From assembly GCF_030866765.1 (NCBI RefSeq), contig NZ_CP133017.1, positions 5,298,501 to 5,362,500 of the forward strand: a DNA stretch of 64,000 nt, read 5' to 3'. Below the pieces are notes generated by a model. The model was not told where the DNA came from. It saw only the letters and a program-made list of their open reading frames with translations, and ran no database searches. A program made the translations under genes and the position numbers. The first letter of the stretch is position 1, and each line of letters opens with the position of its first letter. This document shows, piece after piece, positions 26,725-35,479 of this stretch. This stretch comes from Paenibacillus silvisoli. Its GTDB lineage: Bacteria; Bacillota; Bacilli; Paenibacillales; Paenibacillaceae.

Positions 26725-28335
26725 TTATCCTTTACACTTTTCTCTGTATTCCAAGGGGGTGAGTCCTGTCGCGCTTCTGAACAGCTCGCTGAAATAACGC
26801 GGCTTCTCGTAGCCGACCAGGCTCGAAATCTCATAGATGCGATAATGGATCCCCTTGAGATGTTTTTTGGCTTCTTCAATCCGCACCTCGATGAGGACCT
26901 GCTTGAAGGTTTTGCCGATATCCTTGCTGAACAGTCGGGAAAGATGCACCGGATGGACATTCACATACCTGGCCAGTTGCTCCAGGTTGATGGGCTCGGC
27001 ATAATGCTGCCTAATATAGGCAATGGCTTCATCCACTACCCTGCTGTTTCTAACTTGCTTCTCATCGTTCAGACCTGCACATGCCTCCATCACGTACGTT
27101 TCGAGCTTTCTGAAAACCATTTCGATCGTCTCGCAAAAGCCGATTTCCTTAATCAAGCCGTTAGATTTCTCGGAAAGGGTTTCGGATCTTTTCCCTCGCT
27201 CCGCTAGTTCCTTGTCCAGGGAGAAAACAAGCTTAACCGCAAAAGCCGCAATCGAGTCGATATCCGTATACTTCGCGGCTGTCCATTGCTGCTTCAAAGC
27301 CTCCATATAGTCCAGGACATCGGCGTATGTCTTGCCATTGATCAGAACGATGATTTCTTTCAGCCTCTTGTCTTGTTCAGCGAATGAAAGGCTCAGCTTG
27401 CCGTCAGACTCGAGCTCGCTCTCATGAAGGATGCTGTCTCTGATATGCGCCTTGTGCAGGCAGATGGCCGCTCTTAACCGGACAAATGAATGGTACAGGT
27501 CATGCGCGTTGCCGTTTCGATCGCCGTAAAAGCAGGACATTTCAAGACAGCTTTCATCGTCTTCTTTGTTATTTCGCAGCTCTTCCTTCAGATCCGCATA
27601 TAATCCCATGACAGTCGGCAGAAACGCTGATTCTGGCAAGGTCCATGCGACGCAGAACAACTCCTGGTACAGGATGACCGTTCCTTTGCGTTGTACTTCG
27701 ATATGCTGATACAAATAGTCGCGAATAAAGGCATGAATGCTTCTTACGCGGTCCGCCCCGGAGGAAAAAACCAAATGCCTGTAATCGTCCAATCGAAAAA
27801 GGGTGAGGCGTGAATTTGAACTATCCGCAAGGAAGTCGTCAGCTCCGGAGAATGTAAGCGTTTTCTTATTTTCAAAGCCTGAATAAGCTTTCAGCATTTC
27901 ACTAAACCGGCTTTCCCGCTGCTTCCAAAACGACTCGTTCGTCATCCGAAGCCGATGTTCCTGATCCAAAGCCAGCTTCAGTTTAGCGAAATGACGGACA
28001 AGCTCGTCTTCTCCTTCGGATTTCAAAATATAGCCGTCGACTCCGCATTCGATCCCTTGCTTGGCGTAGTCGAACTCATTAAACGCGCTGAATAGCGTAA
28101 TCTTCGTTTTCGGATACCGGCTCTTGGTTTCCATCGCCAGCTCGAGGCCGTTGATCACGGGCATTCGGATATCCGCCAGAATCACATCGATTTCGGTTCG
28201 TTCCAGAAACTCCAGCGCCTTGCAGCCGTTCTCGCACACTCCCGCGACTTCGAATCCGATTGCCTCCCAATCGACGATGACGGGAAGCACGTTGCGGAAA
28301 ATTTCTTCGTCTTCGACGATCAGTAATTTGTACAT
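26725..28335 (-). CDS. YesN-like response regulator with AraC-type HTH
   Basis: 536 residues. Receiver with LIVEDEE, phospho-acceptor Asp in DVILADIRMPVING and Lys in YILKSEG; C-terminal AraC HTH (LARYVNVHPVHLSRLFSKDIG ... SSLVGYEKPRYFSELF). ATG 28335 (MYKLLIVEDEE) is chosen because GGGAGGTGG lies just upstream; a longer frame to 28524 adds a low-complexity Ser/Arg/Gly stretch without a ribosome site. Coupled with the two-sensor kinase downstream and preceded by the aldolase gene on the same strand. Confidence 0.9.
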   Translation of the reverse strand: MYKLLIVEDEEIFRNVLPVIVDWEAIGFEVAGVCENGCKALEFLERTEIDVILADIRMPVINGLELAMETKSRYPKTKITLFSAFNEFDYAKQGIECGVDGYILKSEGEDELVRHFAKLKLALDQEHRLRMTNESFWKQRESRFSEMLKAYSGFENKKTLTFSGADDFLADSSNSRLTLFRLDDYRHLVFSSGADRVRSIHAFIRDYLYQHIEVQRKGTVILYQELFCVAWTLPESAFLPTVMGLYADLKEELRNNKEDDESCLEMSCFYGDRNGNAHDLYHSFVRLRAAICLHKAHIRDSILHESELESDGKLSLSFAEQDKRLKEIIVLINGKTYADVLDYMEALKQQWTAAKYTDIDSIAAFAVKLVFSLDKELAERGKRSETLSEKSNGLIKEIGFCETIEMVFRKLETYVMEACAGLNDEKQVRNSRVVDEAIAYIRQHYAEPINLEQLARYVNVHPVHLSRLFSKDIGKTFKQVLIEVRIEEAKKHLKGIHYRIYEISSLVGYEKPRYFSELFRSATGLTPLEYREKCKG

Positions 28336-28426
28336 TTCCCCACCACCTCCCGGAGACGCGCTTTCCTTCCGCGCGCCTCCACTAACCATTCCGATCCTGC
28401 TCATCTCTCTCAGGATGGCCGTTCGG

Positions 28427-29362
28427 CTAAAGCCGGCCCTCTTGAAGTACGTGACTCTCGGTATAGAACGATTTGATCCGCTCCCGCTCTTCCTCCGTGA
28501 ACCGCTTGAGCGGCTGCCGGACAACCGGCGTCCGAATCACGCCTTGAAGATACAGCATCTGTTTCTCATAAGGGATCACGTCAAACCCAAGCATATGAGC
28601 GATCACCCCGTTCGCTTTCCCCTGCAGCTCTTGCAAGAGCGGCATGTCTGAACGTTCCTCCGACGTGATTAAGTCGTACATCCGCACGAATAAGCTCGGC
28701 ATCATGTTGAACGTGCTGCCGATCGCTCCATCCGATCCCGCATAGGCGCCGCCGAGGTACACCTCGTCATGTCCGTTATAAATCATAAATTCGCTGCCGC
28801 ATTTCTCGCGAATTTGCTGCATTTCGAATAGGTTGAGCGACGTAAATTTGACGCCCAGGCACTGCGGGTTACGGCTCATCTGCTCATAGAAGTCCATGGA
28901 CAGACTGACGCCCGTCGCGCCGGGGAAGTGATAGATGAGCATCGGCAGCGAAACAGCCTCCATAATCGCTTCATAATGCTCGCGGATCTCCTTCATCGAC
29001 ACTTTATAGTAGAACGGCACGACCGCCGACACCGCGTCGACGCCTTGAAGCTCGGCATGCCGCGCCAGCTCGATCGATTCCATTGTGCTGATGCAGCCGA
29101 CATGCGCGATAACCGTGACGCGTCCCGCCGCGGCCCGAACGACCGTTTCCAGCACCTGACGGCGCTCCTCGCTCGTTAATATAAATCCTTCTCCGGTACT
29201 TCCGCCCACGTAGAAGCCGCGGACGCCTTGACGGATTTGATGCTCGACAAGCGATACCAGCGAATCATGGTCGATGGCGCCGTTCTCCTGCATCGGCGTC
29301 ACCAAAGCGGTAAAGATGCCGCGGAATTTAGAGCGATGTTCGATCTTCTTCTTCATTTCCAT
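28427..29362 (-). CDS. nanA: N-acetylneuraminate lyase-like aldolase (DapA/NanA superfamily)
   Basis: 311 residues. Cleaves N-acetylneuraminate to N-acetylmannosamine and pyruvate if the assignment is right. Visible family signatures are GGSTGEGF (53-60), catalytic Tyr in LIYHFP (144), Schiff-base Lys 172 in LGVKFTSLNLFEM, and YNGHDEVYLGGAYAGSDGAI. The GHDE and KFTSLNL segments resemble NanA more than dihydrodipicolinate synthase, but a related 2-keto-acid aldolase cannot be excluded. GGAGG precedes the ATG. The gene lies 23 bp after an Asp-box sialidase-fold gene, supporting a sialic-acid-like substrate. No nanE, nanK or nagA/B gene is seen nearby. Confidence 0.75.
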   Translation of the reverse strand: MEMKKKIEHRSKFRGIFTALVTPMQENGAIDHDSLVSLVEHQIRQGVRGFYVGGSTGEGFILTSEERRQVLETVVRAAAGRVTVIAHVGCISTMESIELARHAELQGVDAVSAVVPFYYKVSMKEIREHYEAIMEAVSLPMLIYHFPGATGVSLSMDFYEQMSRNPQCLGVKFTSLNLFEMQQIREKCGSEFMIYNGHDEVYLGGAYAGSDGAIGSTFNMMPSLFVRMYDLITSEERSDMPLLQELQGKANGVIAHMLGFDVIPYEKQMLYLQGVIRTPVVRQPLKRFTEEERERIKSFYTESHVLQEGRL

Positions 29363-29385
29363 TCCTCCCTGGGTATCAACCTTCT

Positions 29386-30402
29386 TCAGCCTTCCAACAT
29401 AAAGTCTTCCTCGCGCAGGCTGTACCCGCGGATTTGCCCCATTGGCGCGTCGTCTACGATGTACTGCACCACGTAGATTTCTCCGTCATCAAACTGCACC
29501 CAGCCGGAATAACCTAGATCGGCGACCGGACTGCGATCGAAATCGATCGGCATGATCCGCGTCCACTGCTCCCGCCGTTCCAACGCCTTGGCGGATTCCT
29601 GATCGGTGATGGCCGCGAAAAAGTTTTGCGTCCACTTCCCGAGCCATCCCTTCCCGCCCTGCATAAACCGGTAGGTAATGAGAATCTGCCCGCTCTGCAG
29701 CAAGCCGGCGACGGGACGGTGGCATCCCGGAAGCGGCATCCGATAGAGCCCGCTCCAGCTTTCTCCTTGATCATAGGAAATCGCTTTGTAGCAATCCCAG
29801 CCTTCGCCTGAGTTCTCCCGCAAAAAAGCGACTAGCGTGCCGTCATCCAGCGGAAGAATGCTGACCTCGCATAGCTTCAGGCCGGGATCGTTTGCGATGA
29901 GCACCGGTTCCGACCAATCTATTCCTTGGTTGTCGGAGTACCGGAGCCACTGCCCGTTATAGTGTGCGGAGAGCAGCCATCGGCCGGACGGAAGCTCGAT
30001 CAGCTGGTCGGGGACGATGCCTGTAAGCGGCGTCGCGATAGGCTCCGACCAACGCGTGCCCTCGGCATCGCCGATCCACATATAAGTCATGCCGCCCTCT
30101 GCATAAGTCTTCGCGACCTGATCCGCCACAATGACGAGCCGTCCGTCGCGAAGCCGGGAAACGCGGGCGCAGTTCCAATGCGGATCCCCGTTCGTTAATT
30201 CGGTCAACGGCCGCTTGTTTCCCCAGGTCCGCCCGCGATCCGTACTCTCCGTGATCATAATGCGCGTCTGCGAACGATTTCCATGATGCGTGCATTGAGA
30301 GAATACGCATACAAGCTTGCCGGATACAGTCAAAGCCAGGTCCGGCCATGCCTCGTACCAATTATCGTCTCGGCTTACAGGAAATTTCTGAATCCCATTC
30401 AC
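29386..30402 (-). CDS. Sialidase-fold (Asp-box/BNR) protein, no signal peptide
   Basis: 338 residues. Three Asp boxes of the S-x-D-x-G-x-x-W type are visible: STDRGRTW (53-60), SDNQGIDW (156-163) and SYDQGESW (209-216), plus a partial one (GDAEGTRW, 111-118). This predicts a six-bladed beta-propeller of the exo-sialidase superfamily. There is no signal peptide, so it would act in the cytoplasm on imported sugar, unlike secreted sialidases. It sits between a binding lipoprotein gene (24 bp) and the NanA-like gene. Whether it is a true sialidase or another Asp-box hydrolase is open. Confidence 0.72.
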   Translation of the reverse strand: MNGIQKFPVSRDDNWYEAWPDLALTVSGKLVCVFSQCTHHGNRSQTRIMITESTDRGRTWGNKRPLTELTNGDPHWNCARVSRLRDGRLVIVADQVAKTYAEGGMTYMWIGDAEGTRWSEPIATPLTGIVPDQLIELPSGRWLLSAHYNGQWLRYSDNQGIDWSEPVLIANDPGLKLCEVSILPLDDGTLVAFLRENSGEGWDCYKAISYDQGESWSGLYRMPLPGCHRPVAGLLQSGQILITYRFMQGGKGWLGKWTQNFFAAITDQESAKALERREQWTRIMPIDFDRSPVADLGYSGWVQFDDGEIYVVQYIVDDAPMGQIRGYSLREEDFMLEG

Positions 30403-30426
30403 TTCAACCGCTCCTCGTATCTGGCG

Positions 30427-31806
30427 CTATTTGACTTTCAAATCAGGCATTTTCGCTCGCACTTCCTCCAGTATCTTCGGAAGCACATCCTCCAGTGTCG
30501 TTTCGGGATCGGCGTTCAGGACGTTCAACGCCACTTTGGCGGAAGCCGTCAGCAAAGAGTCATATTCGGTAATGGTAGGCAGCTTCAAGTTCGGAACCGC
30601 TCTCTCCATCCAGAACCTTCCGACATCCTGACCGCCAAAGTACGGATCGGCGGCAGAGACGAACCCGTCATCCTCATACACCGATTTGAGCGGAATAATG
30701 TAGTTGAACTTTTTGCTGATTTCGGCGCCTTCCTTGGTCAGCAGCAGCCATTTAATAAATGTCCAAGCCAATTCTTTGTTTTTGCTCTCCTTGTTGATGC
30801 CAAACGCCGTCCCGCCCCAAGAGAACGGACCGCCGGGCGGCATCATCAGTCCCCACCTGCCGGAGTCTGCCGGATCGTTTGGTTTGATGTTGGATTGCGG
30901 GCTCCAGTTGGCTGCCGCGTAAAAAATATGACGGCCGTTCGCAATGCTGGCATTCCATTGCGGAGACCAAAGCTGCAGCTTATCCACGATTCCGGCATCC
31001 CTCATTCGAATGATCGACAGGAGCGCATCCTTCACCCGCCCGGTTACGTCGAGCTCGCCGTTTTTCAGTAATGCGCTTTCATTTTGACCCACGAACAGAT
31101 TGTACAATTCCCCCGTACTGGCAAACATGAACACGCTGCCGCCGCTCTTCTGCCGTACATTCTTCCCTTGTTCGATCATGGCGTCCCAGGTTGGAAACAT
31201 CGCTTCCAGCTCATCCGGGTCATCCGTGCCGAAATATTCCTTTGCAAGGTCTCGCCGGTAAGCCAGCCCAGCGGGAGACACAGACTGCTCAATCGTCACG
31301 ATTTCACCGTTCGGCTTGCTGTTCAGAGCCGGCAAATAGCCGAAAATCAAACTGCGGTCGAAATTGTAGGGAGGCGCTTCAAGGTTTTCCCAGATGTCCA
31401 GCTGAAAGGCTCTGCCCCGCCAGTCCATTTCTCCGACAAGAAGATCGGGAAGCTCACCGCCAGAGACGAGGGTCGTCTGCAATTTCTGCAGGTAATCCCT
31501 TGCCGCCACATTCGTCACTTCCAGCTTGATATGAGGATACTTTTTCTGGAATTCCGCGAACGTCGTTTTGTAGTAGTTGTGATCCCATCCCCATAGTGTA
31601 ATCGTGCCGCTGTACTCTTCCGGTTTCTTCCCTTCGCTTGCTCCGCTCTGCTGTACGCCATTCGTTGCGATTGTGGACGGCGGCTGTTCCGATTGGTTCT
31701 TCTCCCGCTTCGCGGCATCTTTGCCACTGCAAGCCGCAAGTACGGCCGCCAGCATCGACAACACAACGAGAATGGAGCAAACGGCTCTAACCCTCGACAT
31801 CATCAT
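30427..31806 (-). CDS. ABC importer solute-binding lipoprotein (SBP family 1) without linked permeases
   Basis: 459 residues. Lipoprotein signal MMMSRVRAVCSILVV then lipobox LAAC, followed by a family 1 binding domain (GTITLWGWDHNYYKTTFAEF; AWTFIKWLLLTKEGAEISKK). ATG 31806 is chosen because GGGAGGA lies 6 bp upstream; the longer frame to 31845 lacks one. First gene of the run binding protein - sialidase-fold protein - NanA-like aldolase - regulator - kinase. No permease gene is adjacent; it may share the permeases at 22144-23915 or act as a sensor partner of a kinase (inference). Confidence 0.88.
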   Translation of the reverse strand: MMMSRVRAVCSILVVLSMLAAVLAACSGKDAAKREKNQSEQPPSTIATNGVQQSGASEGKKPEEYSGTITLWGWDHNYYKTTFAEFQKKYPHIKLEVTNVAARDYLQKLQTTLVSGGELPDLLVGEMDWRGRAFQLDIWENLEAPPYNFDRSLIFGYLPALNSKPNGEIVTIEQSVSPAGLAYRRDLAKEYFGTDDPDELEAMFPTWDAMIEQGKNVRQKSGGSVFMFASTGELYNLFVGQNESALLKNGELDVTGRVKDALLSIIRMRDAGIVDKLQLWSPQWNASIANGRHIFYAAANWSPQSNIKPNDPADSGRWGLMMPPGGPFSWGGTAFGINKESKNKELAWTFIKWLLLTKEGAEISKKFNYIIPLKSVYEDDGFVSAADPYFGGQDVGRFWMERAVPNLKLPTITEYDSLLTASAKVALNVLNADPETTLEDVLPKILEEVRAKMPDLKVK

Positions 31807-31861
31807 GAAGCGTCCTCCCGTGATCAAGATCTGAGTGAGCCGCACTTCTAATCTATCAGTG

Positions 31862-31876
31862 CGAATCCGTTTTCAA
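31862..31876 (-). promoter_or_regulatory. cre-like site before the sialidase/NanA-like operon
   Basis: Minus-strand TTGAAAACGGATTCG fits WTGNAANCGNWNNCW at 14 of 15 positions and includes a TTGAAA -35-like box, about 55-70 bp upstream of the lipoprotein start. Confidence 0.6.
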
Positions 31877-31891
31877 AATACGACGATCCGG

Positions 31892-33652
31892 CTATTCTGT
31901 ATAAAATTCGGAGTTGTTCAGAGGAATATCAATCGCAATGATTGTCCCCTTCCCCGCTCCGCTTTCGATCCGGATATCGGATGAGTGACCATAATAAGCG
32001 CGAATACGGTCCCGTACGTTGGCAAGGCCGATCGGCCTCATGCCCGATTCAAGCTCCCCGATCGCATCTCCGTTCTCGAACTTTTCAATCAACGCCGCGT
32101 CCATCCCAATGCCGTTATCTGACACGCGGATGTATAGATACTGCTCGGAGCGGTTGAACGAAATCGTAATGATCCCTTGTTCGCATATCGGAATAAGACC
32201 GTGGAAAATCGCGTTTTCCACCAAAGGCTGCAGAAGCGTACGCGGAATTCGCTCCCGCAGCGTATCCTCGCCAACCTGCCAATCGGTCACGAATCGGTCC
32301 GGATACCGATACCTTTGAATGATCAAATAATCGCGCACATTCGAGATTTCCTCTTCTACCGTCGCGAAATAGCCGTCCTTCGCGGTCGATATCGTATCTT
32401 GAAGCAGTCGAATGAACGACTCCATCATCTTGACGATGTCATAGTTGCCCTGCCTTTGCGCCATATAAATGACGGTGTTAAGCGTGTTGTAAATAAAATG
32501 GGGGTTGATTTGGGAGAGCAGCAATTCGATTTGCAGCTTTTGCTTGATCTTCTCGTCCTGTATCGACTGCTCGATATAGTTTTGGAGCTCCTGCAGCATC
32601 CGGTTAAAGCCATTGCCAAGCAATTCGATCTCATCGCCGCTTCGAATCGCTACGGTCGCATCCAATTTCCCCATTGCCACCTGCTTCATCGCCTGCGTCA
32701 AATTCAGGATGGGTCTTGTAATATTGACGATAACCGGCGTTAACGTCAGTAGAATAAAGAGAATGCTGACGAGCGTTGAGATGACGAAAAAGTAGGACAT
32801 ATCGTCGATTTTCTGAAAAACAATTTGCTTGGACTTGAACGTCACCAGCTTCCATTGATCCAGCATCGTCTGGTTGACGTTCGCGATCTGTCCGTTCGTC
32901 TCCTCCGAGTAAGCGGGCATGGAGCCGCTTCTTGCAAGCAGGCTGTCCAGCGAAACGTCCACGTTTCGTTTCTCTTCGGCATGCAAAACCGAATTGCCGG
33001 CGTTCAGCAAATAAATCGCGTCGTATTCCGACGTATTCATAGATACGGCCTTTAGCAGATAGTCCAGATCGATATGGACGATCAGATGATGCAGCTTGCT
33101 GTTCGGATTGAGCGCAGGATTGTATTTGATCATATAACTGACGGCGTCCATCTCCCGAAGATTCGACTTCCAGACATGCATGTCGGAGAAGCCGTCAAAT
33201 ACATTCCGGTTCAATACATCTTGGTGCCAGTCTTCCTTCAGGCTGTCAGCGTAATAACTGTTGTAGATCGGATTCGAGGAAATAACTTTGCCGTCATTGC
33301 CGACGAGGACGACGCTGTCGATATAATCCTTCAGCAGCAAATAGCTTTTCAGCTTCGTCGACAGCCACTCCTCGCTGCTTAACCGTTCATAGACGTTATC
33401 CGAATCCAACACGTTCAGGCGCATTTGGATGTCGCTGTCCACCAGAATATACTGGGCAAACTGCCGGATATCGTTCTGGAAGTATTGGATTTGCGCCGCG
33501 CTCTGCTTGATCTTGATCGCTTCGTCGCTCATCACCTGCGTCTTGATAATATCGCGGAAATATTCAATCGACACAGCCCCAACCACCAGCAACGAAATCG
33601 TAATGATAGCGGCCGCGCTGAAAATAATTTTAGTCTTGATCCTTCGTCTCAT
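31892..33652 (-). CDS. YesM-like sensor histidine kinase
   Basis: 586 residues. TM about 9-29 (IIFSAAAIITISLLVVGAVS), an extracellular sensor of about 250 residues, a second TM near 290-310, HAMP, phospho-acceptor His in LLSQINPHFIYNTL, and HATPase (LVENAIFHGLIP, DNGIGMD, GLANVRDRI). The ATG at 33652 overlaps the stop of the response regulator in the ATGA arrangement, indicating translational coupling; a longer frame to 33703 is not supported. It is upstream of the lipoprotein/sialidase-fold operon, so the locus has two complete two-component pairs. Confidence 0.9.
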   Translation of the reverse strand: MRRRIKTKIIFSAAAIITISLLVVGAVSIEYFRDIIKTQVMSDEAIKIKQSAAQIQYFQNDIRQFAQYILVDSDIQMRLNVLDSDNVYERLSSEEWLSTKLKSYLLLKDYIDSVVLVGNDGKVISSNPIYNSYYADSLKEDWHQDVLNRNVFDGFSDMHVWKSNLREMDAVSYMIKYNPALNPNSKLHHLIVHIDLDYLLKAVSMNTSEYDAIYLLNAGNSVLHAEEKRNVDVSLDSLLARSGSMPAYSEETNGQIANVNQTMLDQWKLVTFKSKQIVFQKIDDMSYFFVISTLVSILFILLTLTPVIVNITRPILNLTQAMKQVAMGKLDATVAIRSGDEIELLGNGFNRMLQELQNYIEQSIQDEKIKQKLQIELLLSQINPHFIYNTLNTVIYMAQRQGNYDIVKMMESFIRLLQDTISTAKDGYFATVEEEISNVRDYLIIQRYRYPDRFVTDWQVGEDTLRERIPRTLLQPLVENAIFHGLIPICEQGIITISFNRSEQYLYIRVSDNGIGMDAALIEKFENGDAIGELESGMRPIGLANVRDRIRAYYGHSSDIRIESGAGKGTIIAIDIPLNNSEFYTE

Positions 33653-35238
33653 TTGCCTTGACCCGTGCTTTCTGCATATTCTTGAGGCGTAAGGCCTGTC
33701 CACTTCTTGAACACCTGACTGAAATATTGACCTGTTCGGTACCCGACCCGCTCTGAGATTTCATAGGTTTTGTATGGGCTCGTCTTCAGCATTTCTTTGG
33801 CCTTTTCCATCCGGAACCCCGTTACATAGTCCGTCACGGTGCGCCCGACCTCAGCTTTGAATAAATGCCGCAGATAGTCGCCGCTGACCGACAAGGATTC
33901 TCCAATCAGCTCCACCGTCAATTCATCCATATAATGCTCGTGTATATAGCTCATCGCTTGCTGGACTTTTCTGGAATAAGGCGAGCTTACTCTCGAGAAG
34001 CTTTGGATGCTGTCAATTTCCTGTAAAAGCCATTGTTCGATTCCATTAACGGAATGCCAGGATCTCGCATCCATTTCCTTCCGGATAAACAAATCCTCGT
34101 AAGAGGGCATCCCTTTCATCCTTCTCAGCTGTTCCAATCCGCGAATAAACGCCCTGCAAATGAGCTTGAGGCCTTCGGGATGAAACCGTTCCGGCCGAAG
34201 CTCCACGAACGCGGCACGAATGCACTCGGCGAGCTTGCCAGTGAGCTGATCCTCGTTCTGCTCCTCAAGGAGCGTACCGATTGCTTTGCTTCTAGCCCGC
34301 CATAGCTCAATCAGCTGGGAGGCAGGCACGATAAAATCATGCGCGTATTGAATGGTCTGTCTGCCGAACAGCATCAAATAGGCGGATTTCTCCTCCAGCT
34401 CGCGGCACCGTCTCGACAAGGCATCCATTTGTACGAAAGATGAAGAGATCATGATCGAAACGGAGTACCCTCGTACTCCTGCTTCGTTCTGCAGGAAAGA
34501 TGCAAGCGCATACGTTTCCGAATGGAACTGCCTCTCGCTCGTGCAAGCGGCTGCGGAAAGGAAGGCAATCTGCTTATCCCTGCTCGTTGATATGCACTCC
34601 AGCCAAGTCAAACTCCGCCATTCGGCATTGCCGCATATCTCCTCCCATTCGGCAGGCTGCGGCAGCCTCGCGGCTTGCCAGTCATAGTCGAGAACAGGGA
34701 ACGGAACATCGGATTGTAAGTAGAGGAACAGGAACCGATTTCCCGATGCCTTAGCGTTTCGCTCCAACTTCTTCAACGATTCGCCTGGCTGCTCGTCGCC
34801 CGCCAGCACTCCCTTCAAATGCTGACGGAAGACGAATCGCTCCTGCAGCTCCTCTTTTCCAAAATCATCTTTCAGCTTGATCAGCAGCTCCGTCAAATTC
34901 GCTTTGTTCGTCTCATGCTTGAGCCAATAGCCGGCAACTCCGATCTCCAGCGCCGTTTTGGCGTACTCGAAATCCCTATAGGAAGTACACAACACGATCT
35001 TGACGCCCTCGTAACGGGAAAGAATGCGGCGGCTGAGCTCAAGCCCGTTCAAGACCGGCATGCGGATGTCCATAAAAATGAGTTTAGGCTTAACGGTCTC
35101 CATCTGCTCCAGCGCAGCGTTCGCTGACAGCGCTTGTGCCGCTACCTCGAATCCCAGTTCACGCCAGTCAATCAGGCTCGTTAAATGGTTGATGGCCAAT
35201 ATTTCATCATCCACGATCATGACTCTGATCGGTTTCAT
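33649..35238 (-). CDS. YesN-like response regulator with AraC-type HTH
   Basis: 529 residues. Receiver with MIVDDEI and phospho-acceptor Asp in LIFMDIRMPVLNG, long central region, then an AraC HTH pair (IGESLSVSGDYLRHLFKAEVG ... SERVGYRTGQYFSQVFKKWTG). The receiver Lys region reads YWLKHE. AGGGGAGAAGCAG precedes ATG 35238. Four-base overlap with the kinase gene downstream. Upstream, 35239-35479 holds only the terminator of the next operon and this gene's promoter region. Confidence 0.9.
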   Translation of the reverse strand: MKPIRVMIVDDEILAINHLTSLIDWRELGFEVAAQALSANAALEQMETVKPKLIFMDIRMPVLNGLELSRRILSRYEGVKIVLCTSYRDFEYAKTALEIGVAGYWLKHETNKANLTELLIKLKDDFGKEELQERFVFRQHLKGVLAGDEQPGESLKKLERNAKASGNRFLFLYLQSDVPFPVLDYDWQAARLPQPAEWEEICGNAEWRSLTWLECISTSRDKQIAFLSAAACTSERQFHSETYALASFLQNEAGVRGYSVSIMISSSFVQMDALSRRCRELEEKSAYLMLFGRQTIQYAHDFIVPASQLIELWRARSKAIGTLLEEQNEDQLTGKLAECIRAAFVELRPERFHPEGLKLICRAFIRGLEQLRRMKGMPSYEDLFIRKEMDARSWHSVNGIEQWLLQEIDSIQSFSRVSSPYSRKVQQAMSYIHEHYMDELTVELIGESLSVSGDYLRHLFKAEVGRTVTDYVTGFRMEKAKEMLKTSPYKTYEISERVGYRTGQYFSQVFKKWTGLTPQEYAESTGQGK

Positions 35239-35385
35239 CTGCTTCTCCCCTTGGCATTATGTCGATGTGTTTCACTAGTTTCGCTTCGTTTTTGGCCATT
35301 TCATCGTATTCGAGCGGGAGATTCGTGTAAAGGTATAAATCTGTCAGACGGGGTTTGGGAGCGGCGAGGGCGCGCGTAACGCAAG

Positions 35386-35433
35386 AAAAATAGGCAGCCC
35401 CCGCGAACATCCTTGCAGGGGCTGCCTATTTTT
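35386..35433 (-). terminator. Strong, nearly symmetric terminator after the LacI operon
   Basis: AAAAATAGGCAGCCCC and GGGGCTGCCTATTTTT form a 16-bp perfect stem around a 16-base loop. It lies between the glycosidase stop and the next minus-strand operon and could work in both directions. Confidence 0.93.
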
Positions 35434-35479
35434 GTTTGTCGAGAGGTTAATATGAAATGTGTTTGGCCCTTTTCATGAC

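Noticed and set aside
26721-28524. N-terminal extension of the response regulator to 28524
   Set aside because: Extra residues are low-complexity Ser/Arg/Gly; the receiver begins at MYKLLIVEDEE with a strong ribosome site at 28335.
33653-33703. N-terminal extension of the YesM-like kinase
   Set aside because: It would lie inside the response-regulator gene without a ribosome site; the ATGA overlap at 33649-33652 explains the start.
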